Positions 12,101-22,908 of a stretch of DNA of 64,000 bases are shown in pieces (the stretch's first letter is position 1; every line of letters starts with the position of its first letter). The position numbers were made by a program, and so were the translations under genes. Under the pieces are notes generated by a model. The model made no database searches. It had not been told where the DNA came from and was given only the letters and a program-made list of their open reading frames with translations. Origin of the DNA: Emydura subglobosa (Eukaryota > Chordata > Testudines > Chelidae); contig ML680053.1 in the NCBI GenBank assembly GCA_007922225.1, positions 905,434 through 969,433 of the forward strand, in the 5' to 3' direction.

Positions 12101-15100
12101 CATGTGTTCGTCCAAACTGTTCTTAAAAATGTCCGGATTCCACAACATCCTTTGGAAACCTGTTCCAGTACTTAACATTAATGCTAATTGATATTTAAAG
12201 CTCCCATGCTGCAGATTAAGCCTGTTACTTCTTGTCCTACCTTCTGCGGACATGGAGAACAACTGATCACCATCCTCTATAACAGCCTTTAATGTATTTG
12301 AAGACTGTTATCAGGTCCCGTCTCAGTATTCTTTTTTCAAGACTAAACATGCCCAGTTTTTTAAATCTTTTCTCATAGGTCAGTTTTTCTAAACCTATTA
12401 TGAACAGGATGTATTTGTCCCATGGTTGCTATGGAATCCTTGAAGATTAGTGCATTGTGTATGTGTCCTTTGAAGGCTGTATGGTAAAATTCATTACAAT
12501 TACAGTCTCTTTCTGTAGTCTATAAAGATCTATATGGTAGGTTCATATATAAAAATGTTTGTTTATACAGCTCTCAAAAGGGTGCAGGGCACTTTAACGC
12601 ACAATGCCAAGAGTTGGCTGCTGCTCCTATCACTTTACTCTCATTGGTTGTATCAAGTGTAACAAGTGAGGGAGAATTGGCGAGGAAAGGACAAGGGTTT
12701 CCATAATATCATGCATTTACTCAGGGCTAATTTGTGGCTTTTCCATAAGCCCTGGATGTGGAAGAGTGTGTTAGTGCAGTGCTCCAGGAAACAGATCAAT
12801 CATAATCTGCCTCCAAGCTCCCCTTGCTGTGGTAGATGGGAGGTGTCCTGTGCAAGCTTGATTCTTCTTTGCGTGTTTGCTCATGTCAATTCCAATTAGG
12901 TGTGTCCATGCCTTGTGCACAATTGCCAGAAGGCTTTTTCCCCCAGTGGTACCCGTAGGGTCGGCTCTGGAGCCCCCTGGAGTTGCACGTCCATGGCGTC
13001 CTATATAGGGCCCTGCCGACCCTCCACCTCCACAGTTCCTTCTTACCGCCTGTGACAGTCGTCTGGAATCTATCGCCTCTTGGTCTGCAAGGGTTCTCTT
13101 CTCCCAGTGCTTCAGTTCCATTGTACCTGTAAATAGTTAGTATTAATAGTTAAGTATTTCGTTAGAGAAGTCTATGTCAAGGTGCAACCCACAGAATGCA
13201 GAGGGTCCCGTCCTCGCACTCAGAAGGACAGAAGCTAGATGTTGAAGTTCTTTCTAATGGAGGCGGCTCTTCACCCATCCATCAGAATTGGCACCCAGCA
13301 CATCGGCATTGATTAGAAGCGCTCCAGCCTCTGTCCATGACCCGGTGCTGAGGAAGGGCTCAAGTTCTCGAGACCCTCGGCACTGTAAGGAGTCGCCAGC
13401 GCTGAGGACCGTGAGCACACGGTACCACTCTCACTCACCTGTCCCCAGGAAGAGGCACAAGAAAGCAGATAGGAGTCGCTTGCCCGCGCCAAAACCATCG
13501 GGGCGTAAGAGTGATAGTGTGGTGTGACCCATGTCAGGCCACTTGGGCACTACTCCCAGATCTGCGGCACTGTCAACTCCAGCCCCGGAGAGGGGCCCGT
13601 TGAGTCTGGCGCTGACTACCTCCCCCTTCCAGGGAGTTGGAGGAAGCGTAGGACATTCAGTTACCCTCCACCCGGAGACATCTGAAGTGGCCAGGGAGCT
13701 CATTGAGAGCACAGTGCCACAGCAGCCACAGTCCTGGGAAAGACCACCGGAGGCAGTAGCCCCAGTGCAAGGCAGGTCGGTGCCTTCCAAAGGGAAGCCT
13801 GTGTTAATGTCCTGACAACCATCACCCTGGCACTGGTCACCGGCACCGAGGGGCACCACGCCACCATGGTCTCCCAGAAAAAAGTTGGGATCTGACTCTG
13901 AGGCAGAGTCCTACACCTTGCAGAGGAGCCGGCACCGGGACGAGTCAGTACTGAGGCTAAGAGATGTTCACCTTTTTGCCATGCCATGGCTCCCACAGTG
14001 GCAGGCCCCATCACAGTGGTCCTTCTGGACCCCATGGGCCTTCCATCAAGCCCCAGGTGCTCCAGTCCAGACAAGTCCCTGTCCTTGGGGCCGGGGAGTG
14101 GTTTCCTCCAGGCCAGGTCAGAGACCTTTTCTCAACCCAACACTGATACCGATACTGAGCAAGATCTTGAGCCTGGGTACGGCACCTCTGTTGGTACCTA
14201 GTCTGACATCGCCAGCACCATTGCGGAGACCGATTGTCTGGCACCCCAAGATCCCCTGGGTGCCAAAGGACAGGAATCTGTCCCATTGAGGAAATCATCA
14301 TCCTCATCACCAGACGAAGCAGTGGTGGTCGCCTCTCCACAACCAGTGGTGGAGAATAGTAGGGCGTACCAGGATCACCTCCGCCATGTTGCACAAAACC
14401 TAGGCATCTAGGTTGAGGAAATCTCTGAGGGAGGAGTGGACCCAGTGACCAACATATTGTCCCCATCAGGCCTATCGAGAGTGACCTTGTCCTGATAAAA
14501 GCTATTGATAAGGGTTATGAGCATCTCTATACCCACCTCCCTCCCAGCTCCCTAGTTGTCACGGCTGCAAACGAGAGGGAAAGGCAAGGGAGGCAGGGAC
14601 TTACACTTAAGGACAAGGAGGCCAAAATAGGACCTCTTTGCCAGGAAGGTATATTCCACCGGTGGCCTGCAACTCCGGGTGGTGAATCAACAGGGTGTCC
14701 TAAGCAGATACATCTATAAAACCTGGGGGTCCATCCAAAAATATGCAGAGTCTATTCCAGCTGAATCCAAGAAAGAATTTGTAGCCCTCTTAGAGGAGGG
14801 TAAGACGACAGCAAAAGCGTTATTACGGGGCTCTAGATGCGGCAGATGCAGCAGCCTGCATTATGGCATCAAGAGTATCAATGCGCCGCAGCTCGTGGTT
14901 GCAAGTATCAGGCCTTCCCCATGAGGTCCAGCAGACCATGCAGGACCTCCCCTTTGAGGGCTAGTTGCTGTTCTTGGACCAGACTGACACAAAACTGCAC
15001 AGTTTAAAGGACTTTAGGGCCACCCTCAAGTCCTTGGGCCTGCACACACCAGCGCCCAGAGGAGGCATTGTCAGCTGCAGTCACTCCCCCGATTTTACCA

Positions 15101-18100
15101 GCCCCATCAAAGGCAGGATTCTAGTCACCGAAGGGGCAGAAACAATAAGGGAAAGCACTTCCAGTCCTCATCTGGCCCCAATGAGGGCCCCACAAAGCAG
15201 CCTCCAGGCCCAAAACAAAATTTTTGAGGGTGTGGGTGTGCTTGAAGATGCGTACCAATACAAAACTTGGATTCTCCACCTCTGTTGTTTTCAAAACGCT
15301 TATCCCAATTCTACCATGCGTTAGTCCCAGATTATTTCAGACTGGTGGGTATTACGCACGGTAGAACTGGGATACTCAGTCTAATTCAACTCCCGCCTTC
15401 ATGCCCCTCTCCTTCCCCATCCCTCTTCAGGGACACCTCTCACGAGCAACTTCTAATTCAAGAAGTGCAGAAGCTCCTAAAGCTGGGAGGGGTGGAAGAG
15501 GTTCCTCTGGAGCTAGGGGGGAAGAGGTTTTTTTTCCTCTGTTTTTCCTAATTCTGAAAGCCAACAAAGGTGGTCTCAGACCAATCCTGGACCTAAGAAA
15601 GCTCAACAAATTCATAAAGAAGCTGAGGTTTGGAATGGCCTTCTTGGCGTCAATCATCCACTCCCTGCATCCAGGAGATTGGGATACCACCCTCGACCTG
15701 AAGGATGTGTGTTTCCCTGTGTCAGTCATTCCAAGACACAGGAGATTCCTCTGATTCATGATCAACAGTTTACACTACCGGTTTACAGTAATACCATTTG
15801 GCCTCTCAGCTGCTCCGAGTCTTCATAAAATGCATTGTGATGGTGGCTGCATTCCTCAGGAAGAGGGGGATTCAGGTCTTCCCATATTTGGACCACTTGT
15901 TGTCAAGGGAAACTCCAGACAACAGGTGGAGTCAGACATAGAGTTCATAAAGGTAGCATTCACCAGTCTGGGCCTTCTGGTCAATACCCAAAAATCAGTC
16001 CTTACTCCCACACAAAGGATAGAGTTTATAGGGGGCAGTTATAGACTTAAACCAAACCAGAGCTTTCCTTCTGGAGTCTCAATTTCAGAACATTCTCTTT
16101 AGCATAGAGGAATGGAATCGTTACTCTATGGTCACAGTCAGAACCTGCCTAAGACTGTTGGGCCACCTGGTAGCCTGCACTCAGGTGGTTCAGTACGCCA
16201 GGCTACACCTCAGACCCTTGCAGGCATGGCTGGCATCAATTTACTGCCCCTCTCAGGATTGTATAGACAAGTTAGTGTCAATCCCGGCACCACTATTGGT
16301 CTCGTTCTGGTGATGGCTAGACCAGGGAGTGGTCTGTGCAGGATTCCCCTTTTCAAGCCCATATCTCATCCTGACCCTAGTAACCGATGCTTCGGACTCA
16401 GGTTGGGGGGCCTTCTGGGCTAGCTGAGAACTCAAGGGCAGTGGTCACACGAGGACCTATCCATTCCTTTCAACGTGAGGGAGTTGAGAGCAGTATGGTT
16501 AGTATGTCAAGCCTTCAGGGAACATCTGGAGGGCAAATGCATCGCAGTAAAAACAGACAACACAACAGCGATGTTTTATATAAATGGACAGGGAGGCTGG
16601 TGCTCGTTCCTCTCTCCTGTGTCAGGCAGCCCTCGACCTCTGGCATTTTTGTATAGCTCACAGAATCCATATAGAAGCCTCGTACCTTCTAGGGTCCCAG
16701 AATGTGCTCGTGGACTTCCTCGGTAGGTTGATATCTACCTACGAGTGATCTCTGCGCCCGGATGTGGTGAACGATATCTTCCAAAGGGAAGGAATTCCCC
16801 CAAGTAGATCTGTTTGCGACGAAGTCCAACAGGAAATGCGTGCAGTTCTGCTCTTCCCAGAGCCACAATCAGGGCTCAATAGCTGATGCTTTCCACATTC
16901 CCTGGTCAGGTCATCTGTTCTGTGCCTTCCTGCCAATACCCCTTGGTACACAGGATCTTTCTGAACATCAAAAGAGACAAGTTAGTGATGATTATGATAG
17001 TCCCAGCATGGCTGCGCCAGCATTGGTTGACCACTCTGCTCGAGCTCTCAGTGGAGGCCCCAACAGTCTTCCATAATGCCAGACCTGATCATGCAGGATC
17101 AGGTCCGTCTTCATCACCCGAATCTGCAATCCCTACATCTCACAGCTTGGAAGCTCCATGGCTGAACCAGCAGGAGATGGAGTGTTCAGAGCAGGTCAGG
17201 GAGATCCTTCTGGGAAGTAGGAAACCCTCCACAAGGGCTACCTATCTGGCAAAGTGGAAGAAGTTCTCCCTCTGGTCTTGGCAGAAAGGTATTCCTCTGG
17301 AAGTGTCATCAATACCGTTTATCCTAGACTATCTGTTACACCTCAAGCATCAGAGGTTATCAGTATCCTTGCTGAAGGTCCACCAAGCAGTGATCTCGGC
17401 CTTTCACCCATAGGTAGCAGGCCGTTCAGTCTTCCTAATCAGGACATTTTCCTTCTGGTCTTCTACTCCAAACTGCATGCTAGCAGCCACGAACAGAGAC
17501 TTAATTCCCTAGACGTTAGGAGGGTATTAGCTTTCTTTATCAAAAGAACGAAACCTTTAAGAAGACACCCTCCTCCCCCCCCCCCCCCCCCCCAGCTCTT
17601 TGTGGCTCCCGGTCTCCTCCCAGAGAATCTCATCATGGATTACATCATGCATTAAGACCTTCAATGACCTGGCAAACATGCTGGCCCCTGCGTTGACAGC
17701 CCACTCTACAAGTGTCCAAGTGACCTCGGCAGCCTTCCTAGCCCAGATCCCAATCTAGGACAGCAGTGTAGTCATCCATCCATACTTTTGCGGCACACTA
17801 CACCATCACTCAACAAGCCAGAGAGGATGCAGCAGTGGGCAGAGCCGTTCTGCAATCAGTGTCTCGTTGAATTCCATCCCCTGCTGCCTAAGGGGTTGCT
17901 TTTGAGTCACCTAATTGGAATCGACATGAGCAAGCATTCAAAGAAGAAAAGACCGTTACTAACTCTCTGTAACTGTTGTTCTTCGAGATGTGTTGGTCAT
18001 GTCCATTCCAAGACCCACCTGCCTACGCCTCTGTCGGAGTCTGCCGGCAAGAAGGAACTGAGGCGGCGGAGCGTCGGCATGGCCCTATATAAGACACCAT

Positions 18101-21100
18101 GGACATGCGACTCCAGGGCGCTCCAGATCTGACCCTACGGGTACCACTAAGGGAAAAACCTTCCAGGAACCGTGCATGAGGCGCGCACACACATAATTGG
18201 AATGGACACGAGCAACACATCTCGAAGAACAACAGTTACAGAAGGTTAGTAACTGTCTTTTCTGCCTTGGTGGCTACTTCTACCTTCTGCATGTCGCAGC
18301 TAACTGGTGCGGATAAGCGTGCACATCTTGATGGTGCCATTAAATTTGTTGTTTTTAAGTTAATATATAGTCTAATGTTTTACTCATCCCTGATTTTTAG
18401 GAACCTAACCTCCAAGCTGGAAAGGAGTCAGAGTTGCAATGACACTATTCAAGATCGATCAAAGAGCAGGCAGAGATCAGCCCCAGCCAACAAAACAAAG
18501 GTACCAGATGTTTTGGGGAAAATATTACATCCAATGAGGGAGAAGTTTGTATGTAGAAATGTTGGAGGCTATACAGTGACAGTTATTTGAAGATGTAGAT
18601 ATATCTAGCTATGTATTTTTTAAAAATTGTGTCAGCAGAGGTGTGATGTTAAATCTGTATAGCTAATTAATCCCTTGCAATTAACAGCACAAGCTGACTG
18701 CCAGTCCAGGTTGGAAGTAATTGGAAAAAAAAATGGACCACACACAAACTTTCGCTAGCAGCATGTGATAACAGAATTAGAAGGGCACTCCACCTCCTTT
18801 TTTGTAAATCGGATTTCTTTTCAAACCTGATTCACTGGCTGTTTTAAAAAAAACAAACAACTTTCACTAGCTTGAAATAAACTGTCTCCACTCCACTCCT
18901 GAACTACTTTTTAAACTCTGCATTTTAGTAAAAAGTTATTCCATGCTCCACCCCCTGCAAATCAGTTTTAAAATGGAGCAAAAATTATCATTGTTGATCT
19001 GGTCTCTGCCTCCTTTCTTGTCTGCCATCACTGATTAATATCTCCTCTCTAGGAACAGTTGATCTAGTCTTGTTCTTGTTGAAGTCGGGGAGGTCAGTGT
19101 TTGTTAATTAACTGGTGTAACAGGACGAGCAGAAGGAGAACAGGAGGCCTGACTTCCAGAGGTGCTGAGTACCTTTGGCACAGATGGGCTTCAGTAAGAG
19201 TCGTGGCTACTAAGCACCTCTGAAAATCCAACCCAGAATTTGCTCAGGCAAATGTCCATTTGCTGTTCCAGCCTAATTACTGGGCTACTCCTACTCAGTT
19301 GGAGGCAGCATAGGCAGATTTCTTCCTTTGCACTATTTCTGAGACTCTGAACACCTCAGTCCCAGTGTATGGGTCCCCAACAGATGCAATTGATGACATC
19401 ACTCTCTGTGCTTTTAACTCCACTACTAATCGCCGCATACTGGGCCGTTTCCTGCCTCTTTGCAGTCATGCCTCTCTGACCTGCGGCTCCTGGTGGCTAG
19501 CAGCAGCATATAGTGCAATCTGGCCTGTGCGCTGCTCACCATTGGCTCTCACTCAGCAGGTGAGCCCAGTGGATTTGGTCAGTGTTACTTAGCCCTCATG
19601 TCCATTTCAGAAGGCCTAGCCCAGTCAAGGTAGGAGATGTGGTATATTTCAAAGGGCTTCAGTGGCAGAACCTGCCTATGAGACCTATGGCCCTTTGGCT
19701 CTTCTCCTACCTCCCTTCCACACTCTGCTGAGTCTTCCTGCATGGGGATGGGGTGTCCTCTGCAGCCATTGACTCAGCCCTTGCTCCACAGCCTTCCTTC
19801 CTCCAGCTGCACCTTACATCCTTCTGAGTCTTCGCATCCAGTCCCCAAAGGGAAGCTCCACACTCTTCCTCCACATCTCCCTGTCTGGCCCGAGATCTTG
19901 GTGACATCATTCTGCCCAGTACCTCACTTCTTTCAAGTAGGGATAAGAAACCATCCCTCTTTTGCCTGCATCTGTTTCCCTTAGCAGGACTTTCCACTTT
20001 CTGAACTGAATCAGCTTCTCTTCAGGTACTGCTTCATCCCACAATTGGAAGAAAATCATGCTAATAATCCAATAGCTGTTGGAAGCCTAAGGAATCCTTG
20101 GAATAGCCATTTTGGTGGGGGGAATCCTGCTCACGAGATGGTGAGATCCTCAGTAGGTCCTGCTCAGATGACCTGACTAGTCTGACTGACGAGGTCCAAA
20201 GTATTATAGACCTCTCTGAGGTCACAGCCATGGGCCATAGTCCTGAAAAAGGACCTCTGACCTAATCTAACTCCCACTGAAGTTGATGGGAGTTGGATCA
20301 AGTCCAGAATGAGGCATTGTAAAACTGACCTGCCTTCCCAGCTCCCAGATCTTTTTTTAAGTAGAGTGTGAGTGGACCTGTCCAGAGAACAAGTGCTCCA
20401 CTAAAAGGATATTCCAACCTGTATTAACTCCAGAAACATAAGCTTGTTAAGATCATCTCTCTAAGCTGATCAAAGAAAGGCCATTCCAGTGCCAGGGGCT
20501 AACCACCACATAAAAACACCTGGACTTTGAAAAGGAAAACTGTCATTTACATTTTTACTCTGCATTATTTATAGTTATACACCCTCACACTTCTAAATGT
20601 AACGGTGTTAGTAATGGCTTTGAATGTGACTGATCATGCTGCTCTTAAGGAGTGTGTGCTGCCAGCTCCATTGTTGTTTAACCACTAGCAAACTGGAAAA
20701 CCACACTTTTTATGCAGATAATGCACAGAAGGATTTGTTTAACTGACCCTATTCAGAGTCAGCTGAGCAGCTTTTTCTCTTTGCTTTTTGCAATAAGAGT
20801 GTGTTAAATCCTGGATCAAGCATTTATTATAAATCAGGTAATGACAAGAAAATGTCTGAGTTTACTTGCTCTAAACGACGTGCCCCTTGCAGTATAATCA
20901 TGCTGCTAATATGCATGTCATAGCTTCCAAGGCCAGAAGGGACCATTGTGATCATCTAGTCTGACCCCCTGTATAACACAGACCACAGGATTTCTCTCCC
21001 CCCCTGAAAAAAAATTCCTAGAGCAGATCTTGTAGAAAAACATCCAGTCTTGATTTAAAAATTGCCAGTGATGGAGAATCCACCACAACCCTTGGAAAAT

Positions 21101-22908
21101 TTCCTTTGAGTTAGTCTAGTTCTGTGGTTATCAACCTCTCTTTGTTCCTGTACTTCAAGTTTCTGCCACCACTACGGTTGACCGCTCTCCCTTCTTTTGA
21201 TGCCCTTGTGCTAAGGATGAATTTGGGAGCCAGCCACTACTGAATTCTAGTGCACCCTGCTTACCTGTTGACTATGTAGTGTGCTGTAACCAGCCACGGT
21301 CACTTACTCTATCCCAAGCAGCATTCTCCCCACAGTCTGACTTGCTGTACGAACTGGGGCACCCAGGCTGCTTTCCAGATTAGAATGTGTACACTTGAAT
21401 GAAAGGCAAGCAGGACTGCAGGGTTCAGCCCACAGGCTGGACATAGTGCTTGTTATGAACATGAAGTTGGTGGCCAGAGAGGAAGAAGGTGACAGAGGCT
21501 GCGAGCTGGCACAACAGACCTCTTGGCCTGATAAACAGGTACAATTACTTAAAGGTTAGGAACTGCTGGTCTAGTTAATTGTTTAAGTGATCTGCAAAAT
21601 TTTCTGATCTCTTGCAGATTCATCTGTTTTTCTTTGGCCCCTCTTTTTAGATCACTACAATGACCAACTTTCTAAACTCGATGACTTGTCTTACAGGTTA
21701 CATCAGTGACCAGTGCATCGACACCCGTCGTTGGAGTGTTGTCATCCACCCAAAACAATCGCTGTCTCTCTGCCCCAGATTTGACAGCAGAAAAGCGTCT
21801 GGTTTTCAACTCTGTTTCGTCACTCTCAACCCTGCATAAGCCGGAACGATCTATCAGCCCTGAGAGCAATGACAGTATCTCAGAAGAGCTCAATCATTTC
21901 AAACCTATTGTCTGCTCACCATGCACTCCTCCAAAGAGACTTCCTGATGGCAAAGTCTTGAGTCCTTTGATTATAAAGTCTACTCCAAGGAACCTGAACC
22001 GAAGCCTGCAGAAACCAACCACCTATGAAGCCAGTCCCAGAATCCTGAAAAAATGGGAGCAAATATTTCAGGAGCGCCAGATCAAAAAGACTCTCTGTAA
22101 GGCCACCCTTACATCTCTGGCTTCAGAGACCGGAGAGGACTTTCTGGTTCCTGACATTGCTAATTCTATTAATTCCAGTAAAGACCAGCCACGAATGTTA
22201 AATGATCAAATACCACCTGATACTGCAGCACACACAAACACAGAGTTAGATTATTTTCCTTCTATCAGTGAAGTGAAGCTCGAAAGGGCTGGTAACAAGA
22301 AAAAAGGTTCACAGGCCTTAAAAATGGGTTGCAATTCCTCTGAATTAGATACAAGATCAAATGGAACCTCTCTGAACAGTCAATTTTCAGATGCGTCTGA
22401 TGTGAAAACAAATTCATATCTGGACAAATCTTGTCTTAATGTCGGGGCAAAAATAATGGCCAGAAGAATAGTTGGAGTCAACCCAGCGCTGCCAGGAAAC
22501 AGTACACTAGGAGTTTCTGTCAAGACAGCAGGAAAAAAGCAGCTTAAATACCTGAACAACAGTGAATTGATCAAAGTACAAAACGGCACCTGCAATTCTG
22601 TTGAAAACGTTATTGGCGAACAGCCCCCTTCACTGAGACGGGGGCGAAAGAGAAACTGTAAAACAAAGCATTTGGAACAGAATGGTTCTGTTAAAAGACT
22701 GAGGCAGACAGCTGGCGAGATGGGCTTGGCCACAGATGATCCTTTAGTGAGGGAGATGGAACAGAAGCTGCAGCAGGAGGAGGAAGACAGGAGGCTGGCC
22801 TTACAACTGCAGCGAATTTTTGACAGTGAAAACAGGACAGTGGATAGGCGGAAAGGAAGAGTAGATCAATATCTCTTGCGGTCAAAGAGCACTACTGGTG
22901 CAAAGTAG
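8995..22908 (+). CDS. RNF169: RNF169, 3' four coding exons (partial gene)
   Basis: Joined exons 8995-9141, 11702-11814, 18401-18500 and 21697-22908 give 523 residues ending in TTGAK before TAG. RNF169 is a nuclear RING protein and paralogue of RNF168. It binds RNF168-ubiquitylated H2A (K13/K15) at double-strand breaks and limits 53BP1 and RAP80 recruitment. The sequence shows an acidic, coiled-coil-like first ubiquitin-binding cluster in the first exon here. The last exon carries a long Ser-rich disordered region, a basic cluster (SLRRGRKRNCKTKH, nuclear-localisation-like), the MIU2 helix (EEEDRRLALQLQRIF) and the adjacent LR motif (RRKGRVDQYLLRS). The MIU2-LR pair and the C-terminal GAK identify RNF169 rather than RNF168. 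Human RNF169 is about 708 residues, so about 185 residues with the RING finger lie upstream of this window. All visible frames are intact. Confidence 0.95.
9865..11330 (+). mobile_element. CR1 LINE, 3' portion with decayed reverse transcriptase
   Basis: A 5'-truncated CR1-clade LINE in an RNF169 intron, same strand as the gene. The reverse-transcriptase pieces are [36 protein letters not shown] and IADDTKLGG (the catalytic F-A-D-D position). The C-terminal domain pieces are LGCIKQGISSREREVL, YKALVRPHLEYL, QRRATRMIRGMEHLPYE and FWNSPPRGVV. Frameshifts separate them. The 3' UTR runs to about 11330 through AGACTAGATGATCATA and TGGTCCCTTCTGACCTTAAA, the usual CR1 tail. Confidence 0.9.
11702..11814 (+). 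CDS. RNF169: RNF169 coding exon (FPERLSDSE)
   Basis: 113 nt, enters in phase 0 and leaves two bases (GG) for the next exon. The acceptor is TTATTAATTTCAG and the donor GTAAGA. It encodes FPERLSDSENEEPFQSKQ and THRSAFVSKGSTYSFAFLA, a Ser-rich linker after the first ubiquitin-binding cluster. Confidence 0.93.
12000..12405 (-). mobile_element. CR1 LINE 3' fragment, reverse orientation
   Basis: Starts with GAGCTGGAAGGGACCTCAAG and AGGTCATCTAATCCAGCCCC, the reverse complement of a CR1 3' end. It continues into C-terminal reverse-transcriptase sequence (GTCCCGTCTCAGTATTC is the complement of the R-R-D-L segment). Confidence 0.88.
12864..13110 (+). repeat. DIRS left terminal repeat
   Basis: The segment TTTGCTCATGTCAATTCC to AGTGGTACCCGTAGGGTC and on to CCTATATAGGGCCCTG reappears as its reverse complement at about 18050-18235. 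A CTATATAGGG TATA-like box lies at about 13001. This is one arm of the inverted terminal repeats. Confidence 0.85.
13250..15260 (+). pseudogene. DIRS gag-like region
   Basis: Pro/Ser-rich, GC-rich coding-like sequence in shifting + frames, for example TPAPERGPLSLALTTSPFQG (about 13580-13640), then VNQQGVLSRYIYKTWGSIQK and AESIPAESKKEFVALLEEGK (about 14680-14810). Composition and placement upstream of the reverse transcriptase fit a DIRS gag. Stops interrupt it repeatedly, so it cannot make a full protein. Confidence 0.7.
15500..16740 (+). pseudogene. DIRS reverse transcriptase and RNase H, broken
   Basis: Reverse-transcriptase blocks are GGLRPILDLRKLNKFIKKL, GDWDTTLDLKDVCFPVSV and RFTVIPFGLSAAPS, typical of DIRS and related elements. 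The catalytic Y-x-D-D box reads YLDH at 15885-15896, so an acidic residue is lost in addition to frameshifts. RNase H follows with VTDASDSGWG (about 16379), NVRELRAVW and VKTDNTTAMFYING (about 16549). The copy is inactive as read. Confidence 0.85.
17150..17830 (+). pseudogene. DIRS tyrosine recombinase, broken
   Basis: The N-terminal part reads GSRKPSTRATYLAKWKKFSL and SSIPFILDYLLHLKHQRLS, the core-binding-like region of DIRS recombinases. The C-terminal part at about 17690-17760 reads PALTAHSTSVQVTSAAFLAQ and then hits a stop. HSTS lies where tyrosine recombinases normally have H-x-x-R. A run of 19 C residues (17575-17593) shifts the frame between the two parts. Confidence 0.75.
17575..17593. 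repeat. C19 homopolymer
   Basis: Nineteen consecutive C bases after CTCCT inside the DIRS recombinase region. It may be a real slippage tract or partly a sequencing artefact. Confidence 0.9.
17955..18260 (+). repeat. DIRS right inverted repeats
   Basis: Two features overlap. First, TAACTGTTGTTCTTCGAGAT at about 17970 recurs as its reverse complement, ATCTCGAAGAACAACAGTTA, at about 18221, so this block is itself a foldback of about 290 bp. Second, its right half is the reverse complement of the left terminal repeat at 12864-13110. Confidence 0.87.
18401..18500 (+). CDS. RNF169: RNF169 coding exon (GNLTSKLERSQS)
   Basis: 100 nt. The first base completes GGG with the previous exon, then 33 codons follow to phase 0. 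The acceptor is CCCTGATTTTTAG and the donor GTACCA. It encodes NLTSKLERSQSCNDTIQD and RSKSRQRSAPANKTK. The donor is weaker than its neighbours (GTACC rather than GTAAG). Confidence 0.92.
18501..20924. other. RNF169 intron, no recognised feature
   Basis: Long intron with a GC-rich middle (about 19400-20000). I see no exon-like segment with phase and splice sites. About 20240-20320 resembles the foldback family noted in the findings. Confidence 0.45.
20925..21615 (-). mobile_element. CR1 3' fragment, interrupted by a hAT insertion
   Basis: AAGGCCAGAAGGGACCATTG and ATCATCTAGTCTGACCCCCT at about 20930-20970 give the reverse-oriented CR1 3' end, running to about 21121. The CR1-like sequence resumes after the hAT element at 21569 (GTCTAGTTAATTGTTTAAG). 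Confidence 0.75.
21114..21576. mobile_element. hAT non-autonomous element with perfect 8-bp target duplication
   Basis: The element is 21122-21568 (447 bp). The left end is CTGTGGTTATCAACC and the right end GGTTAGGAACTGCTG, imperfect inverted repeats of hAT type. The octamer GTCTAGTT is repeated exactly at 21114-21121 and 21569-21576. It sits within an older CR1 fragment and ends 128 bp before the last RNF169 exon. Confidence 0.85.
21697..22908 (+). CDS. RNF169: RNF169 last coding exon (MIU2 and LR motif)
   Basis: 403 codons plus TAG, phase 0 entry. The acceptor is GTCTTACAG. It begins VTSVTSASTPVVGVLSST. Landmarks are the Ser/Pro region SISPESNDSISEELNHFKP, the segment ASPRILKKWEQIFQERQIKK, and a basic cluster SLRRGRKRNCKTKH near 22630-22675. 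MIU2 follows near 22774-22830 (EEEDRRLALQLQRIFDSE). The LR motif is near 22849-22884 (RKGRVDQYLLRS) and the end is TTGAK. MIU2 binds ubiquitin, and the LR motif reads the nucleosome next to ubiquitylated H2A. Both look intact. Confidence 0.96.
   Translation, partial: VTSVTSASTPVVGVLSSTQNNRCLSAPDLTAEKRLVFNSVSSLSTLHKPERSISPESNDSISEELNHFKPIVCSPCTPPKRLPDGKVLSPLIIKSTPRNLNRSLQKPTTYEASPRILKKWEQIFQERQIKKTLCKATLTSLASETGEDFLVPDIANSINSSKDQPRMLNDQIPPDTAAHTNTELDYFPSISEVKLERAGNKKKGSQALKMGCNSSELDTRSNGTSLNSQFSDASDVKTNSYLDKSCLNVGAKIMARRIVGVNPALPGNSTLGVSVKTAGKKQLKYLNNSELIKVQNGTCNSVENVIGEQPPSLRRGRKRNCKTKHLEQNGSVKRLRQTAGEMGLATDDPLVREMEQKLQQEEEDRRLALQLQRIFDSENRTVDRRKGRVDQYLLRSKSTTGAK

Larger units (their letters stand above)
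12864..18260 (+). mobile_element. DIRS retrotransposon, near full length but decayed
   Basis: About 5.4 kb in sense orientation in an RNF169 intron. The order is left terminal repeat, gag-like region (13250-15260), DIRS-type reverse transcriptase and RNase H (about 15500-16740), tyrosine-recombinase region (about 17150-17830) and right inverted repeats (17955-18260). This gene content (recombinase instead of a DDE integrase) and the inverted termini define DIRS elements, which integrate through a circular DNA and leave no target duplication. All three coding regions have stops and frameshifts. The right end is 140 bp before the exon at 18401. Confidence 0.88.

Noticed and set aside
13431..14466. 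Long - strand frames opposite the DIRS gag region
   Set aside because: They are antisense readings of GC-rich gag-like sequence and have no family resemblance.
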